From Flavobacterium sp. HSC-32F16 (GTDB lineage Bacteria; Bacteroidota; Bacteroidia; Flavobacteriales; Flavobacteriaceae), in NCBI RefSeq assembly GCF_024171645.1, contig NZ_JALKAC010000002.1, forward strand, positions 558,001-622,000: DNA of 64,000 nt, written 5' to 3'. Numbering within the stretch: position 1 is the stretch's first letter; each line of letters begins with the position of its first letter. A model generated the notes under the pieces. The model was given only the letters and a program-made list of their open reading frames with translations, searched no databases and had not been told where the DNA came from. Shown piece by piece: positions 26,683 to 34,974 of this stretch. The position numbers and the translations under genes are program-made.

Positions 26683-27354
26683 ATGAATTCTAAAATCTTT
26701 ATAAGCTCACTGGTTATTTCTTCATTACTTTTTGTTTCCTGCAAGAAAGAATTAGAACCGCAAGAAAGCACTTCAACATCTGAATTGGTTAGACTTGGAC
26801 TTGCAAAAGATACAACAAAAACACCGTCAGTGGTTGAGCAGGCGCAAGCTTCACCTTCAAATCCAAATACCGTTTTAAGTGATACGAAAGGATTAAATCC
26901 TGCTCACGGACAACCGGGACACCGCTGTGATATTGCCGTTGGAGCGCCATTAAATTCGGCACCAACACAGCAAGTGCAGACGGCCCAAGCACAAACTGCA
27001 CAAACAGTTCAGGCAAACCCGAATCAAAAAAATGTGGTTACGACAACAACAACGCCTGTAAAAACAGCAAAAGGAATGAATCCGCCTCACGGACAACCAG
27101 GTCACAGATGCGACATTCCGGTTGGATCGCCTTTAAATTCACCAGCAGCAACAACTACTGCGTCTACATCAACACCACAAGGCGGAAGCACAACAAAGAA
27201 TTTTACCGTTACACCTCCGCCGGCAGCAAATCCAGTTCCGGCTTTATTAAGTACAGAAGGAAGCCAAACCGTAGCAGAAGGAATGAATCCGGCGCACGGA
27301 CAACCAGGCCATCGATGTGATGTTGCCGTAGGAGCGCCGCTGCCAAAATCATAA
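26683..27354 (+). CDS. Lipoprotein with three His/Cys repeat motifs
   Basis: 223 residues from the ATG at 26683 (an in-frame TTG start upstream is less likely). The lipobox LLFVSC gives a lipidated Cys20. Three copies of a 22-residue repeat with the invariant core HGQPGHRCD begin at 26890, 27073 and 27280. They are separated by low-complexity linkers rich in Thr, Gln, Ala and Pro. Each repeat offers two His and one Cys, which suggests metal binding or a surface interaction module. The family is known to me only as uncharacterised lipoproteins of Bacteroidota. A strong terminator follows. Confidence 0.75.
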   Translation: MNSKIFISSLVISSLLFVSCKKELEPQESTSTSELVRLGLAKDTTKTPSVVEQAQASPSNPNTVLSDTKGLNPAHGQPGHRCDIAVGAPLNSAPTQQVQTAQAQTAQTVQANPNQKNVVTTTTTPVKTAKGMNPPHGQPGHRCDIPVGSPLNSPAATTTASTSTPQGGSTTKNFTVTPPPAANPVPALLSTEGSQTVAEGMNPAHGQPGHRCDVAVGAPLPKS

Positions 27355-27360
27355 AAATAA

Positions 27361-27393
27361 AAAACCCGAATACAATTTGTATTCGGGTTTTTT
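27361..27393. terminator. Convergent terminator after the repeat lipoprotein
   Basis: Perfect 12-bp stem AAACCCGAATAC with GTATTCGGGTTT around AATTT, then T-runs on the plus strand and A-runs before it, so it can serve both converging genes. Confidence 0.88.
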
Positions 27394-27410
27394 ATTTTAA
27401 ATCAATAGTT

Positions 27411-28571
27411 TTATTCGATTTCAAAAATGGCCTGAATTTCTACAGCCGAATTTCTAGGTAAAGAAACAGCGCCTGTTGTTGCTCTGGCATGTTTTCCTTT
27501 TTCTCCAAAAACTAATGCCGTTAAGTTTGAAGCCGAATTCATAATTGCTGCGTGCTGCGTATATTCTGGAGTAGTATTAAAAAATCCCGTTAATTGCACA
27601 CATTGTTTTACTTTGCTCAAATCGCCTCCGCAAGCATCTTTTAATACCGCAATTACATTAAGCATGGTTTGGTAAGTGGCTTCTTTGGCCTGATCATCAG
27701 TAACTGATGCGCCAATTTTGCCCGGATTTAAAATCTTTCCGTTTTTTAATGCCACTTGATTGATATAAACTTTATGATCTGAAATCGTGTACGGAACATA
27801 ATTTCCAACCGGTTTAGGCGCTTCCGGAAGTACAATATTATTGTCTTTTAATGTTTTATTGATGTCGATTTTAGTTTCTGCCGAAGTTGTTTTTACACCT
27901 TTTATATTTTCTGTGTTTTTTAATCCCGATGCTGCTCTTGCCAAAGCTTTTCCTTGTTCTTTAGCCAGGTTTAATTCGCTTTGAGAAGGTCGCGTTCCCG
28001 TTGATCCCGCTAATGAAGCTGCACCAAAAGGCGTATTTCCCTGCGGAACTGTTTTGTCTAAAGTCGCTGTTCCCATGATTCCCGTTGGTACAATTACCAT
28101 TCCGTGTGAAGCGAGAATGTTCCAAAAAGATAAAATCGCAGCTTCTTTTCCTGCTCCGGATCCTGCCGACATAAAAACAGTCGCTGGTTTCCCCTCTAAA
28201 GCTCTTGAGGTCCAAAGTGGAATACTTTGACTGAAAAAAGAACTCATATCGGCACTGATATTGGCAAAATGAACCGGGCTTCCAAAAGCGATTCCGTCAT
28301 AATTGGCTAATTCTTCGATTGTGGCAATTGGTAATTTCTCGACATCAGCATTTAGTTTTTCTTTTGGATTTATGGAAGGAACTCTTTTTAGAGTCGTTTT
28401 TGTATTTGGATATTCCTGAATTCCTTCAGCAATTGCTTTTGCCATTTTGTACGTTCCGCCATTTTGAGAATAAATCAAAACCAAAACATTGGTTTCGGCT
28501 GATTTTACCTGCGCCTTTGTGCCAAAACCTAAAAAGACTGTAATTAATAATAGAAGTAAATGCTTTTTCAT
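27411..28571 (-). CDS. Exported fusion of WrbA-like flavodoxin and RidA-like domain
   Basis: 386 residues. A signal peptide (MKKHLLLLLITVFLGFGTKA) precedes a flavodoxin-like domain of the WrbA type (LVLIYSQNGGTYKMAKAIAE, IAFGSPVHFANISADMSSFF, TVFMSAGSGAGKEAAILSFW). From about residue 250 a YjgF/YER057c/UK114 (RidA) domain follows: VALKNGKILNPGKIGASVTD, QTMLNVIAVLKDACGGDLSK and the closing SLPRNSAVEIQAIFEIE. The usual NPGKIG-type lead is present; the catalytic Arg of RidA is not assignable by eye. Both domains are normally cytoplasmic and separate, so a periplasmic fusion is notable. Confidence 0.8.
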   Translation of the reverse strand: MKKHLLLLLITVFLGFGTKAQVKSAETNVLVLIYSQNGGTYKMAKAIAEGIQEYPNTKTTLKRVPSINPKEKLNADVEKLPIATIEELANYDGIAFGSPVHFANISADMSSFFSQSIPLWTSRALEGKPATVFMSAGSGAGKEAAILSFWNILASHGMVIVPTGIMGTATLDKTVPQGNTPFGAASLAGSTGTRPSQSELNLAKEQGKALARAASGLKNTENIKGVKTTSAETKIDINKTLKDNNIVLPEAPKPVGNYVPYTISDHKVYINQVALKNGKILNPGKIGASVTDDQAKEATYQTMLNVIAVLKDACGGDLSKVKQCVQLTGFFNTTPEYTQHAAIMNSASNLTALVFGEKGKHARATTGAVSLPRNSAVEIQAIFEIE

Positions 28572-28728
28572 GAATTCTGTTTTAATAATTTATTGTAATA
28601 ATCCCAATCAGGAATAAGTTCTGATTTTGGGACTGCAAATTTACTTTTTACAATACCGAAAAGCGTTATAATTATCTTAATTGTAAACGAATTCATTATT
28701 TACAGAAAAACAGAAACCGTCTTAAAAC

Positions 28729-28768
28729 AAAAAGTGGCATTATCCTGATTTGAGATAATGCCACTTTT
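28729..28768 (-). terminator. Terminator of the HPF-like gene
   Basis: Stem AAAGTGGCATTATC with GATAATGCCACTTT, a 14-bp near-perfect hairpin read on the minus strand and followed by a T-rich stretch. Confidence 0.8.
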
Positions 28769-28786
28769 AAATTGTCGATATATAAA

Positions 28787-29101
28787 TTAATGTGCTTTCA
28801 GTTTTTCGAAAGTAGTAGTCAATGATTTTTTTGCTTTACTCAAAGCACCGCTAAAAGCTTTTTCAAGAGTTTCGGCATGTTCTGTAACAGTTAAAGGCTG
28901 TAATCCTGCTGTACGAACTTCAAGAACGCATTTTTTATCGTTTAAGCCGAATTTTTCGCCATTTTCATCTCCAAAATGTACTTCAATGCGTGTGATTTTA
29001 TCTTCAAAACGCGCTAAGCCTTTTTCTAATTCTTCAGAGAAATATTTTTCTAATCTTTGGTGTCCTTCGATGTTTTTGTCGGTGTTGATTTGAATTTTCA
29101 T
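28787..29101 (-). CDS. HPF/RaiA-family ribosome-associated protein
   Basis: 104 residues with the S30AE-domain pattern: MKIQINTDKNIEGHQRLEKY, ITRIEVHFGDENGEK, KCVLEVRTAGLQPLTVTEHA and a C-terminal helix (SGALSKAKKSLTTTFEKL). Short HPF-type proteins bind the small subunit and stabilise inactive ribosomes in stationary phase. The divergence from classical HPF is notable, so an altered partner is possible. Confidence 0.75.
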   Translation of the reverse strand: MKIQINTDKNIEGHQRLEKYFSEELEKGLARFEDKITRIEVHFGDENGEKFGLNDKKCVLEVRTAGLQPLTVTEHAETLEKAFSGALSKAKKSLTTTFEKLKAH

Positions 29102-29445
29102 AACGGTTTATATTTAATGATTGTTTCTCAAATCTATTTATTTAAAAAGAAAAAGCCAAGGGAGTTAATAAAACATTATGATATTTTTAGGGTTAAATTT
29201 TAATTCTGATGAAGGAGGAATCGCACTACAAACTCTGTATCAGCAAACAAACTAAATTGTAAGAAAACGAGATAATCTGCTCGAGTTTTTTGATATATTT
29301 GCAATTCCTAAAATTCAAGATTATGATCACAAAAAAACTTTTTGCCCGTGTGGTATGCTGGCGGTATTGGAAACAACTGCAGCGCTTTCTTGAAGGCGTA
29401 GGACAGCTAACCCATGCGGGTTTTATATTCCTAAAATTCAAGATC
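29102..29445. other. Leader region of the 78-aa gene: promoter, duplicated start region, foldable RNA segment
   Basis: It holds a -7 box TATATTTG (29294-29301), an exact 18-nt direct repeat ATTCCTAAAATTCAAGAT at 29304-29321 and 29427-29444, and between them a GC-richer stretch. That stretch can fold: CCCGTGTGG (29345-29353) pairs along nine positions with CCATGCGGG (29412-29420) including two GU pairs, and GCTG (29357-29360) pairs with CAGC (29404-29407). The whole 123-nt duplication unit is in frame with the downstream gene. A GAAGGAGGAATCGCAC repeat fragment lies at 29212-29227. Confidence 0.5.
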
Positions 29446-29682
29446 ATGAGTACAAACACCCTTTCCAAAGAAACAGAAATTCGTTTAGTAGATTTCTTCA
29501 ATAAAACTGTTGATCCGGAAAGTCTGGCAAAAGCGATTCGACAAATCAATTATTTAATTGCTTTAAGTATAATTCGGGATTGCGAAACTTTTCAAACGGA
29601 GAAAATAAATCTTGAAAAAGGTTATTATTGGCTGAATGAATTAGCTGAGATTTTAAATCCTTATTTTGAGGTTGAAGATTAA
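29446..29682 (+). CDS. 78-aa orphan protein, paralogue of the gene at 48481
   Basis: The family is not recognised. The chosen start gives MSTNTLSKETEIRLVDFFNK, and the upstream ATGs at 29323 and 29290 would add a stretch unlike the paralogue. It aligns along its length with the protein at 48481-48714: SKE-E-RL-DFF, DP---AK-IRQ-NY, R-CET, YW-N-LAE-L-PY. Conserved acidic, Trp and Cys residues suggest a real fold; it has no signal or membrane segment. A terminator follows at 29691. Confidence 0.65.
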   Translation: MSTNTLSKETEIRLVDFFNKTVDPESLAKAIRQINYLIALSIIRDCETFQTEKINLEKGYYWLNELAEILNPYFEVED

Positions 29683-29690
29683 GAAAATGT

Positions 29691-29717
29691 AAAAAGCCAC
29701 TGCGAAGTGGCTTTTTT
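29691..29717. terminator. Terminator after the 78-aa gene
   Basis: Stem AAAAAGCCACT (29691-29701) with AGTGGCTTTTT (29706-29716) and a T-run; bidirectional in form. Confidence 0.85.
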
Positions 29718-29826
29718 ATTTTATAGTTTGTTTTTCGTTTATTGCGTTTTGAATTTCGAGAATACAAGCATCTAAATTCTTCTTGATATCATTGCTCCAG
29801 AAACGTAAAATTTTCCAGTTTTGAGA
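29716..29826 (-). pseudogene. C-terminal remnant of a Vsr/DUF559-like endonuclease
   Basis: On the minus strand a frame ending at 29716 reads SQNWKILRFWSNDIKKNLDA and continues CILEIQNAINEKQTIK, with an in-frame stop just before it. The RFW-xx-(D/E)I pattern is the last strand and helix of Vsr and DUF559 nucleases. The intact Vsr at 32041 has KVFRFWEHEIKKETKKCVEL at the same place. The 5' part is absent, and the restriction endonuclease gene begins only 27 bp away, so this is probably what was left when the island arrived. Confidence 0.55.
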
Positions 29827-29852
29827 TTATATATGTTAATAAAGCAGGGCTA

Positions 29853-30662
29853 TTAATTATCACCGTAGAAAATTTGTTGTATGATTTCTTCCAAATCGCC
29901 TGTTTGAGAGATGTCTACAAATGCACTATGTATTATTGAGTAGGTATCTTCTAAACCAGAACAAAAATTCCAAAAATCATCTTGAACCCAACCTTCATTA
30001 TTAGGTTCAAGTGGCCAACCTCTGCCTATAGTTCTTGTCCAAAAGTCATCCTGTCCGTAGGGATTGTAAGGGAAAACTATTCTTGCACTAGAATTTTGGT
30101 CTGGATATCTTGAATAAAAATAGGCATACCAATTAAGTACTTGAGAAAAGCATCTGGCATAACCCCCAACATTGGCTTGAACAGTCTTAGTGTCAAAAAA
30201 ATAATTCACATCATTCTTTTTTAGCCAAATATCAACTCCGAAACCTCTTGGAGGTAATACAAAATCATTTATAGGATTTCTTAAAAAAATCTGACAAGCT
30301 TCTCTAATTCGATCATGACAATGATCAGCATTATATTGAGCGTTTCTGTTATTTCGACCTTCTATAAGTATCTGTACGGTATTTTGTAAAATAGCTGGCA
30401 TATTTGAAGGGGCTAATAAATTACTATTTACTACTTCAAATCCATTTAATTGAGCTATTGCTTTTGCAAGAGGCTCCCATAAGGTAGTTCCTAAAGAGGT
30501 TTCCATTCCGCCAACAATTGATCTTATTTTTCTTTCTGTAGGAATAATTAAATCTAAAATCTGGAAGTTAGGGATTACATTTTGTCTGTTTCTTATATAC
30601 CTAGAAATGGAATTAATAACAGTTTCTCGGGCAATCGTATAAACTTCTTCTCTAGTTGGCAT
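29853..30662 (-). CDS. Type II restriction endonuclease, TdeIII-like
   Basis: 269 residues. The order and wording fit the TdeIII family: RKIRSIVGGMETSLGTTLWE, QILIEGRNNRNAQYNADHCH, then GFGVDIWLKKNDVNYFFDTK followed by TVQANVGGYARC, which supplies a PD-(D/E)xK-like D...DTK core. The prototype TdeIII, to my knowledge, cuts GGNCC; specificity here cannot be read off. It is encoded 33 bp downstream of the C5 methyltransferase gene on the same strand, as in a classical type II system. Confidence 0.75.
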   Translation of the reverse strand: MPTREEVYTIARETVINSISRYIRNRQNVIPNFQILDLIIPTERKIRSIVGGMETSLGTTLWEPLAKAIAQLNGFEVVNSNLLAPSNMPAILQNTVQILIEGRNNRNAQYNADHCHDRIREACQIFLRNPINDFVLPPRGFGVDIWLKKNDVNYFFDTKTVQANVGGYARCFSQVLNWYAYFYSRYPDQNSSARIVFPYNPYGQDDFWTRTIGRGWPLEPNNEGWVQDDFWNFCSGLEDTYSIIHSAFVDISQTGDLEEIIQQIFYGDN

Positions 30663-30695
30663 AAAATGATGTTACTTTTTTTACAAAGTAATAAA

Positions 30696-31928
30696 TTATT
30701 TTTTCATTTTATAGTATTGATTAAGAAAAGTTATAATAGAATATCCAACTTCCTTACCTAGATTGACAGGAACTGCATTACCAATTTGCTTATATTGTTG
30801 AGCGATAGATCCAGCAAATTTCCAATCGTCAGGAAATGTTTGAATTCTAGCATATTCGCGTACTGTAAATGGTCTTGTTTCTTCTGGATGACATCTTTCT
30901 GTTTGTTTTTGCGCAGGACTACAAGTTAATGTTAGGCAAGGTTCATCCCAACCAATTCTTCGTGCAATACCAGTTTTTCCTCCACCCAAATAAAAACTCC
31001 CTCCCATAAATTCTTTTTGAATCTCTACAGGTAAATCTCTCCAATATCCTTTTTGTGGAACTAATTTTAAAACATCAACTTTGCTTTTGGGATATTTAGA
31101 ACCTCCTGAATGTGGAACGTCGGAATCAAATAAATCACCTTTTTTTAAAGCGTCTTTTAAATTGTAAATCTTTTTATATGGTTTTGGGTATTCATATTTC
31201 AAATCAATATCTTTTCTAATACCAACTAAAATTAATCTTTCCCTTTTTTGCGGAACGTTAAAATTAATTGCTTTCAAGACTTGAACAGGTACAACATTGT
31301 AGCCAATTTCATCTAAAATTGAAATCATACCTTGTATTGTTTTGCCGTTGTCATGGTTTAATAATCCACGAACATTTTCTCCAATACAAATTGGAGGGTT
31401 TACTTCTTTTACTGCCCTAGCAAATTCATAAAACAATGTTCCTCGAGCATCAGCTAAACCGAGTTTTTTTCCTGCATAACTAAATGCCTGACATGGAAAA
31501 CCACCAGTTACAACATCCACATTATTATGGTATTCAGAAAAATTGAATTGTTTTATATCTCCTTCTAACACGTTCCAGTTTGGCCTGTTATTTCTTAATG
31601 TTTCACATGCCCATTTATCGATTTCGTTAAGAGCAACGCATTTTAAACCAGCTTTTTCCATTCCGATAGCTAATCCACCTGCTCCGGCAAAAAGCTCCAA
31701 AACAGTATAAGTATGTTCCGGTTCTGCGTAATTGGAAACCGTTTCTTGTATTTCATCATCTATAAAACTTGAAAAGAGGGTGTTAATTTCTGATTTTTTG
31801 TACATTCTATAATTACTCATAGGTTCGCGTACAGCATTCAATTTACCTTCATTATCCCAACGTCTCAAAGTTTCTTTGCTCTTTCCTAATAGTTCTGATG
31901 CTTCAGACAATGAAATATAATCACTCAT
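30696..31928 (-). CDS. C5-cytosine DNA methyltransferase with N-terminal MerR-like DNA-binding domain
   Basis: 410 residues from the ATG at 31928; an in-frame ATG at 31946 would add six. Residues 1-60 are a MerR-type helix-turn-helix (YISLSEASELLGKSKETLRR, WDNEGKLNAVREPMSNYRMY). Then come C5-MTase motifs: I VLELFAGAGGLAIGMEKAG, IV VVTGGFPCQAFS with the catalytic Cys, VI ENVRGLL, VIII QKRERLILVG, and IX/X RPFTVREYARIQTFPDDW and QIGNAVPVN. It protects host DNA from the neighbouring endonuclease. The fused DNA-binding domain may also repress the island's promoter, by analogy with regulatory methyltransferases. Confidence 0.92.
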   Translation of the reverse strand: MSDYISLSEASELLGKSKETLRRWDNEGKLNAVREPMSNYRMYKKSEINTLFSSFIDDEIQETVSNYAEPEHTYTVLELFAGAGGLAIGMEKAGLKCVALNEIDKWACETLRNNRPNWNVLEGDIKQFNFSEYHNNVDVVTGGFPCQAFSYAGKKLGLADARGTLFYEFARAVKEVNPPICIGENVRGLLNHDNGKTIQGMISILDEIGYNVVPVQVLKAINFNVPQKRERLILVGIRKDIDLKYEYPKPYKKIYNLKDALKKGDLFDSDVPHSGGSKYPKSKVDVLKLVPQKGYWRDLPVEIQKEFMGGSFYLGGGKTGIARRIGWDEPCLTLTCSPAQKQTERCHPEETRPFTVREYARIQTFPDDWKFAGSIAQQYKQIGNAVPVNLGKEVGYSIITFLNQYYKMKK

Positions 31929-32040
31929 AACCAAGTTGTTTAACATTATACAATGGTTACAAAAATAAATGAAAAAAACTCATAATTAAGCGTATTTTTT
32001 GTTCTAAATTGGAACAAAAAAAATTTCGTTTTTTAATCTG

Positions 32041-32502
32041 CTAAAGATCATTTAAATACAAAAAAACTAACTCGACACATTTTTTAGTTTCTTTCTTAAT
32101 TTCATGTTCCCAAAATCGAAAAACTTTATAACCTAACTTTTCTAACTTTAATTTGTTTTCCTGATCACGTTGCATATTTCTCTCTATTTTTGGTATCCAA
32201 AATTCTCGATTGGTCTTAATTTTTAGTTTTTTTTCAGACCAATTATAGCCATGCCAAAACTCACCGTCAATAAAAATAACCAATTTGTGTTTTTGATTAA
32301 CAATGTCTGGATTGCCAGGAAGTTTTTTATTGTGTTTTCGATACCTTAACCCAGCTTTCCATAATTCTTTTCTAAAGAGAATTTCTGGTTTCGTATCTTT
32401 TGATTTAATTTTTGACATAAGTTGGCTTCGTTGAGGAGTTGTATAAAAACCATTTTCCTCTTCGAAACGCAGTACCTTTATTTTGTTTTCAGAATATGTC
32501 AT
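32041..32502 (-). CDS. vsr: Very short patch repair endonuclease (Vsr)
   Basis: 153 residues. MSKIKSKDTKPEILFRKELW, AGLRYRKHNKKLPGNPDIV, VIFIDGEFWHGYNW and FWIPKIERNMQRDQEN are Vsr family motifs. Vsr nicks T:G mismatches created by deamination of 5-methylcytosine, so it is expected next to a C5 methyltransferase. In the FIDGxFWHG motif the usual Cys is Glu and the following Cys is Tyr, as in non-Dcm Vsr relatives. The gene starts only 9 bp after the AsmA stop, marking one island boundary. Confidence 0.92.
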   Translation of the reverse strand: MTYSENKIKVLRFEEENGFYTTPQRSQLMSKIKSKDTKPEILFRKELWKAGLRYRKHNKKLPGNPDIVNQKHKLVIFIDGEFWHGYNWSEKKLKIKTNREFWIPKIERNMQRDQENKLKLEKLGYKVFRFWEHEIKKETKKCVELVFLYLNDL

Positions 32503-32511
32503 AATTGTTTT

Positions 32512-34974
32512 TTACTTCTCCTTCTTCCCCCACTTAATTTTCATTTTCCCTTCATCATCAACGGCAAGTAAATGAAGTACAATACCACGTTCGCGAACCG
32601 CATCACGTTCGGCTTTGCTGGCTAGTTTGGCGTCGTTTTTAGAGTTTCTTAGAGGAATTGTCAGGGCGAGATTGGTGCCTCGGCCAAAAGAATAAACTCC
32701 ATTTACATCGATGTTTAGGACGCTTGAACTTATGGTTAAATTATTAACGTCGATTTGTTCGCCTCGCATATTGAGATTTCCGGATAAATCGCTGAAAGTT
32801 ATATTATTGACATCACGAAACGGAAAAGCAAATTTGCCCACTTTTACAATTGGTTCAAAGTTGAGCAATGCGCCTTGACTGACTGTGAAATTCAGTTTTC
32901 CGTGCATCGAATTGGTAATTAATTCGCCTTGGCTGTTTATAAAACCGCTTACGTTTGCAGTGCTCGTTAATCTTCCTTTTATGTTATTTGGATTAAAAGA
33001 CGTGATTCCGAAGTTGTTGAACGATCTTAAAAAACTAGCAATATCAACCCGGTTTACCTGAGCATTTGAGCTAAAAGCATAATTTTTTCCACTTGGCAAA
33101 ACTTCGCTGTTAAACGTAATGCTTCCGCCAGAAGTCTGTAGCGAACCATTTTTTATAACCAATTTAGAATTCAGCATTGAGATTGTTGCTTTGGTATTGG
33201 TCGCGGTAAGTTTGTTGTAATTTATTTTATCTGCTTTAATGTCGATTACCACAACACAATTTTCGATTACGTTTCGCAAATGATTGGAAATCGTAGTTCT
33301 TTTATTGTTTTTTATAGCGGCTTTCTTTTTTTGTGAAGAAGCCAAAACACCCAAAAATTGTTTAAGATCGATATTCGGGCAGTAAATATTCCAGTTTACA
33401 ACCATTTTTTCGGGTGCGTCATAATACAAGTTCAGGAAATTATCGATTTTCCCGTCTATAAAAATGGTGTTCTTTTTATGTTTGTAAGCAATCTGTTTAA
33501 TGATTAAGGCTTTCTCGGTAAAATTGAGATGAATATTGGTTTTTACAGCCTGAATGTTTTTCGGAATATAATGAAACGAAGCGTCATCAATATCAACATT
33601 TCCAATAAATCTTGGCTTGGTAATGTACAAATCGACAATATCAAACTGAAATTTCAAATTGGCTTTGGCGTGGCCATCTTCAAAATGAATCCACTTTTCG
33701 TTACTTACCTGATTGAGTCTTTCGATATCAAAATCAGAACTTACGTTTCCGGTTGCTATGGGTTTTTCTAGATTGCTGATGACAACTTGCGGAATTGAAA
33801 GCGGAATATTTTCATATTCTCCTGAAAACCGGGTTAAAATAACAGCCGAATTTGGATCGTTAAACCCGTCTTTTGGTTTGAAATTATTCGTAAAAATTCC
33901 TCTGAAATTACATTTGTCAATTCGCCCGTCGGGAATGGTAAGTTCGTTGTTTTTGGCTGCAGCCTGAACCACGATTTTAGGATCGTCATGAACGTTTAAA
34001 TCGCCTTTTAGGTCGCAGTTTACATCGATTGGTTTTTTCAAATCAAACCGATTGAGCTTTGAGCTGATATTTCCGGACAATAAATTAGACGCATTGCTCC
34101 ATAAAATACGCGTATTAATATTGATTCCGAAAAGGGAATTGGTTTTGCTAACGTTGAAATAAGCCACAATATCAAATGAGTCAGAACCAATTTTTAGGTT
34201 TTTGGTCGAAACATCAATTTTTTGTTTGTCAGCCTGATAAGAAACAGCCAGCGTTCCTTTGAGTTCTTTTTCTTTGGCGAAACTTCCATGAACGGTATTA
34301 AAAGCCAGACTGTTTATTTGAGTATCTAAAAATAAATCGGTATTCCAGTCGTCTCCATCGTAATCTACTTTTGATTTTAAACTGTGAACATCAAAATCAA
34401 ACAATTTATTTCCCAGTTGATTATCAATAATAATATGAACATCGCTGAGGTCGATTTCATCAATTGTAGTTTCGGGTTTTGACTTGTTTTCTGGAGATTT
34501 TTTCTTTTTCGCTTTAAAAATGTCGGAGTTTGTATAGCCGTCTTTGGTTTTATAAATATAAATATTGGCGTCGTTAATCAGGATTTTATGAATGTTGACT
34601 TCATTTTGCAATAAACTCCAAACATTCAAACGTGCCTCGATTTCCTGTGCTTTCAGTAAAGTATGATGATGCGTATTCCACTTATTGTCTTTGAGTTCAA
34701 CATCTTTTAAAGCCAAAGTAAAATTCGGGAAACCGGTTAAAAACTTATATTGAAAATCGCCAATATGAAACTTTCCGTTTATGTTCTCATTTATTTTGGT
34801 GTTGATTTTCGCAATAATTTCGGTTTTATTCTGATTGAAATAAAGAGATAATCCGCCGCAAGCCAATAAAAGCAATCCAATTAATATCAAAATAAAAATA
34901 CCAAAACGTTTGGCGTATTTTTTAAAATGAACCGACTGGAAAAATGTTTTTATTTTAAGTAGAGTTTCCTTCAT
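32512..34974 (-). CDS. AsmA-family inner-membrane-anchored protein
   Basis: 820 residues. One N-terminal membrane helix (FGIFILILIGLLLLACGGLS) is followed by an AsmA N-terminal signature (KINENINGKFHIGDFQYKFL) and a very long beta-rich periplasmic part. Its last third has the AsmA-like C-terminal domain (KGRLTSTANVSGFINSQGEL, LNFTVSQGALLNFEPIVKVG, FAFPFRDVNNITFSDLSGNL). AsmA proteins form bridge-like grooves thought to move phospholipids to the outer membrane. It is divergent from trxA. Confidence 0.85.
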   Translation of the reverse strand: MKETLLKIKTFFQSVHFKKYAKRFGIFILILIGLLLLACGGLSLYFNQNKTEIIAKINTKINENINGKFHIGDFQYKFLTGFPNFTLALKDVELKDNKWNTHHHTLLKAQEIEARLNVWSLLQNEVNIHKILINDANIYIYKTKDGYTNSDIFKAKKKKSPENKSKPETTIDEIDLSDVHIIIDNQLGNKLFDFDVHSLKSKVDYDGDDWNTDLFLDTQINSLAFNTVHGSFAKEKELKGTLAVSYQADKQKIDVSTKNLKIGSDSFDIVAYFNVSKTNSLFGININTRILWSNASNLLSGNISSKLNRFDLKKPIDVNCDLKGDLNVHDDPKIVVQAAAKNNELTIPDGRIDKCNFRGIFTNNFKPKDGFNDPNSAVILTRFSGEYENIPLSIPQVVISNLEKPIATGNVSSDFDIERLNQVSNEKWIHFEDGHAKANLKFQFDIVDLYITKPRFIGNVDIDDASFHYIPKNIQAVKTNIHLNFTEKALIIKQIAYKHKKNTIFIDGKIDNFLNLYYDAPEKMVVNWNIYCPNIDLKQFLGVLASSQKKKAAIKNNKRTTISNHLRNVIENCVVVIDIKADKINYNKLTATNTKATISMLNSKLVIKNGSLQTSGGSITFNSEVLPSGKNYAFSSNAQVNRVDIASFLRSFNNFGITSFNPNNIKGRLTSTANVSGFINSQGELITNSMHGKLNFTVSQGALLNFEPIVKVGKFAFPFRDVNNITFSDLSGNLNMRGEQIDVNNLTISSSVLNIDVNGVYSFGRGTNLALTIPLRNSKNDAKLASKAERDAVRERGIVLHLLAVDDEGKMKIKWGKKEK

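Noticed and set aside
29323..29445. The 130-aa or 119-aa extended forms of the 78-aa protein
   Set aside because: The extension has no counterpart in the paralogue at 48481 and derives from the duplicated leader; the shorter start is preferred.
32512..34974. TamB-like translocation protein instead of AsmA
   Set aside because: The N-terminal AsmA signature and length of 820 residues fit AsmA better; no DUF490 C-terminal domain was recognised.
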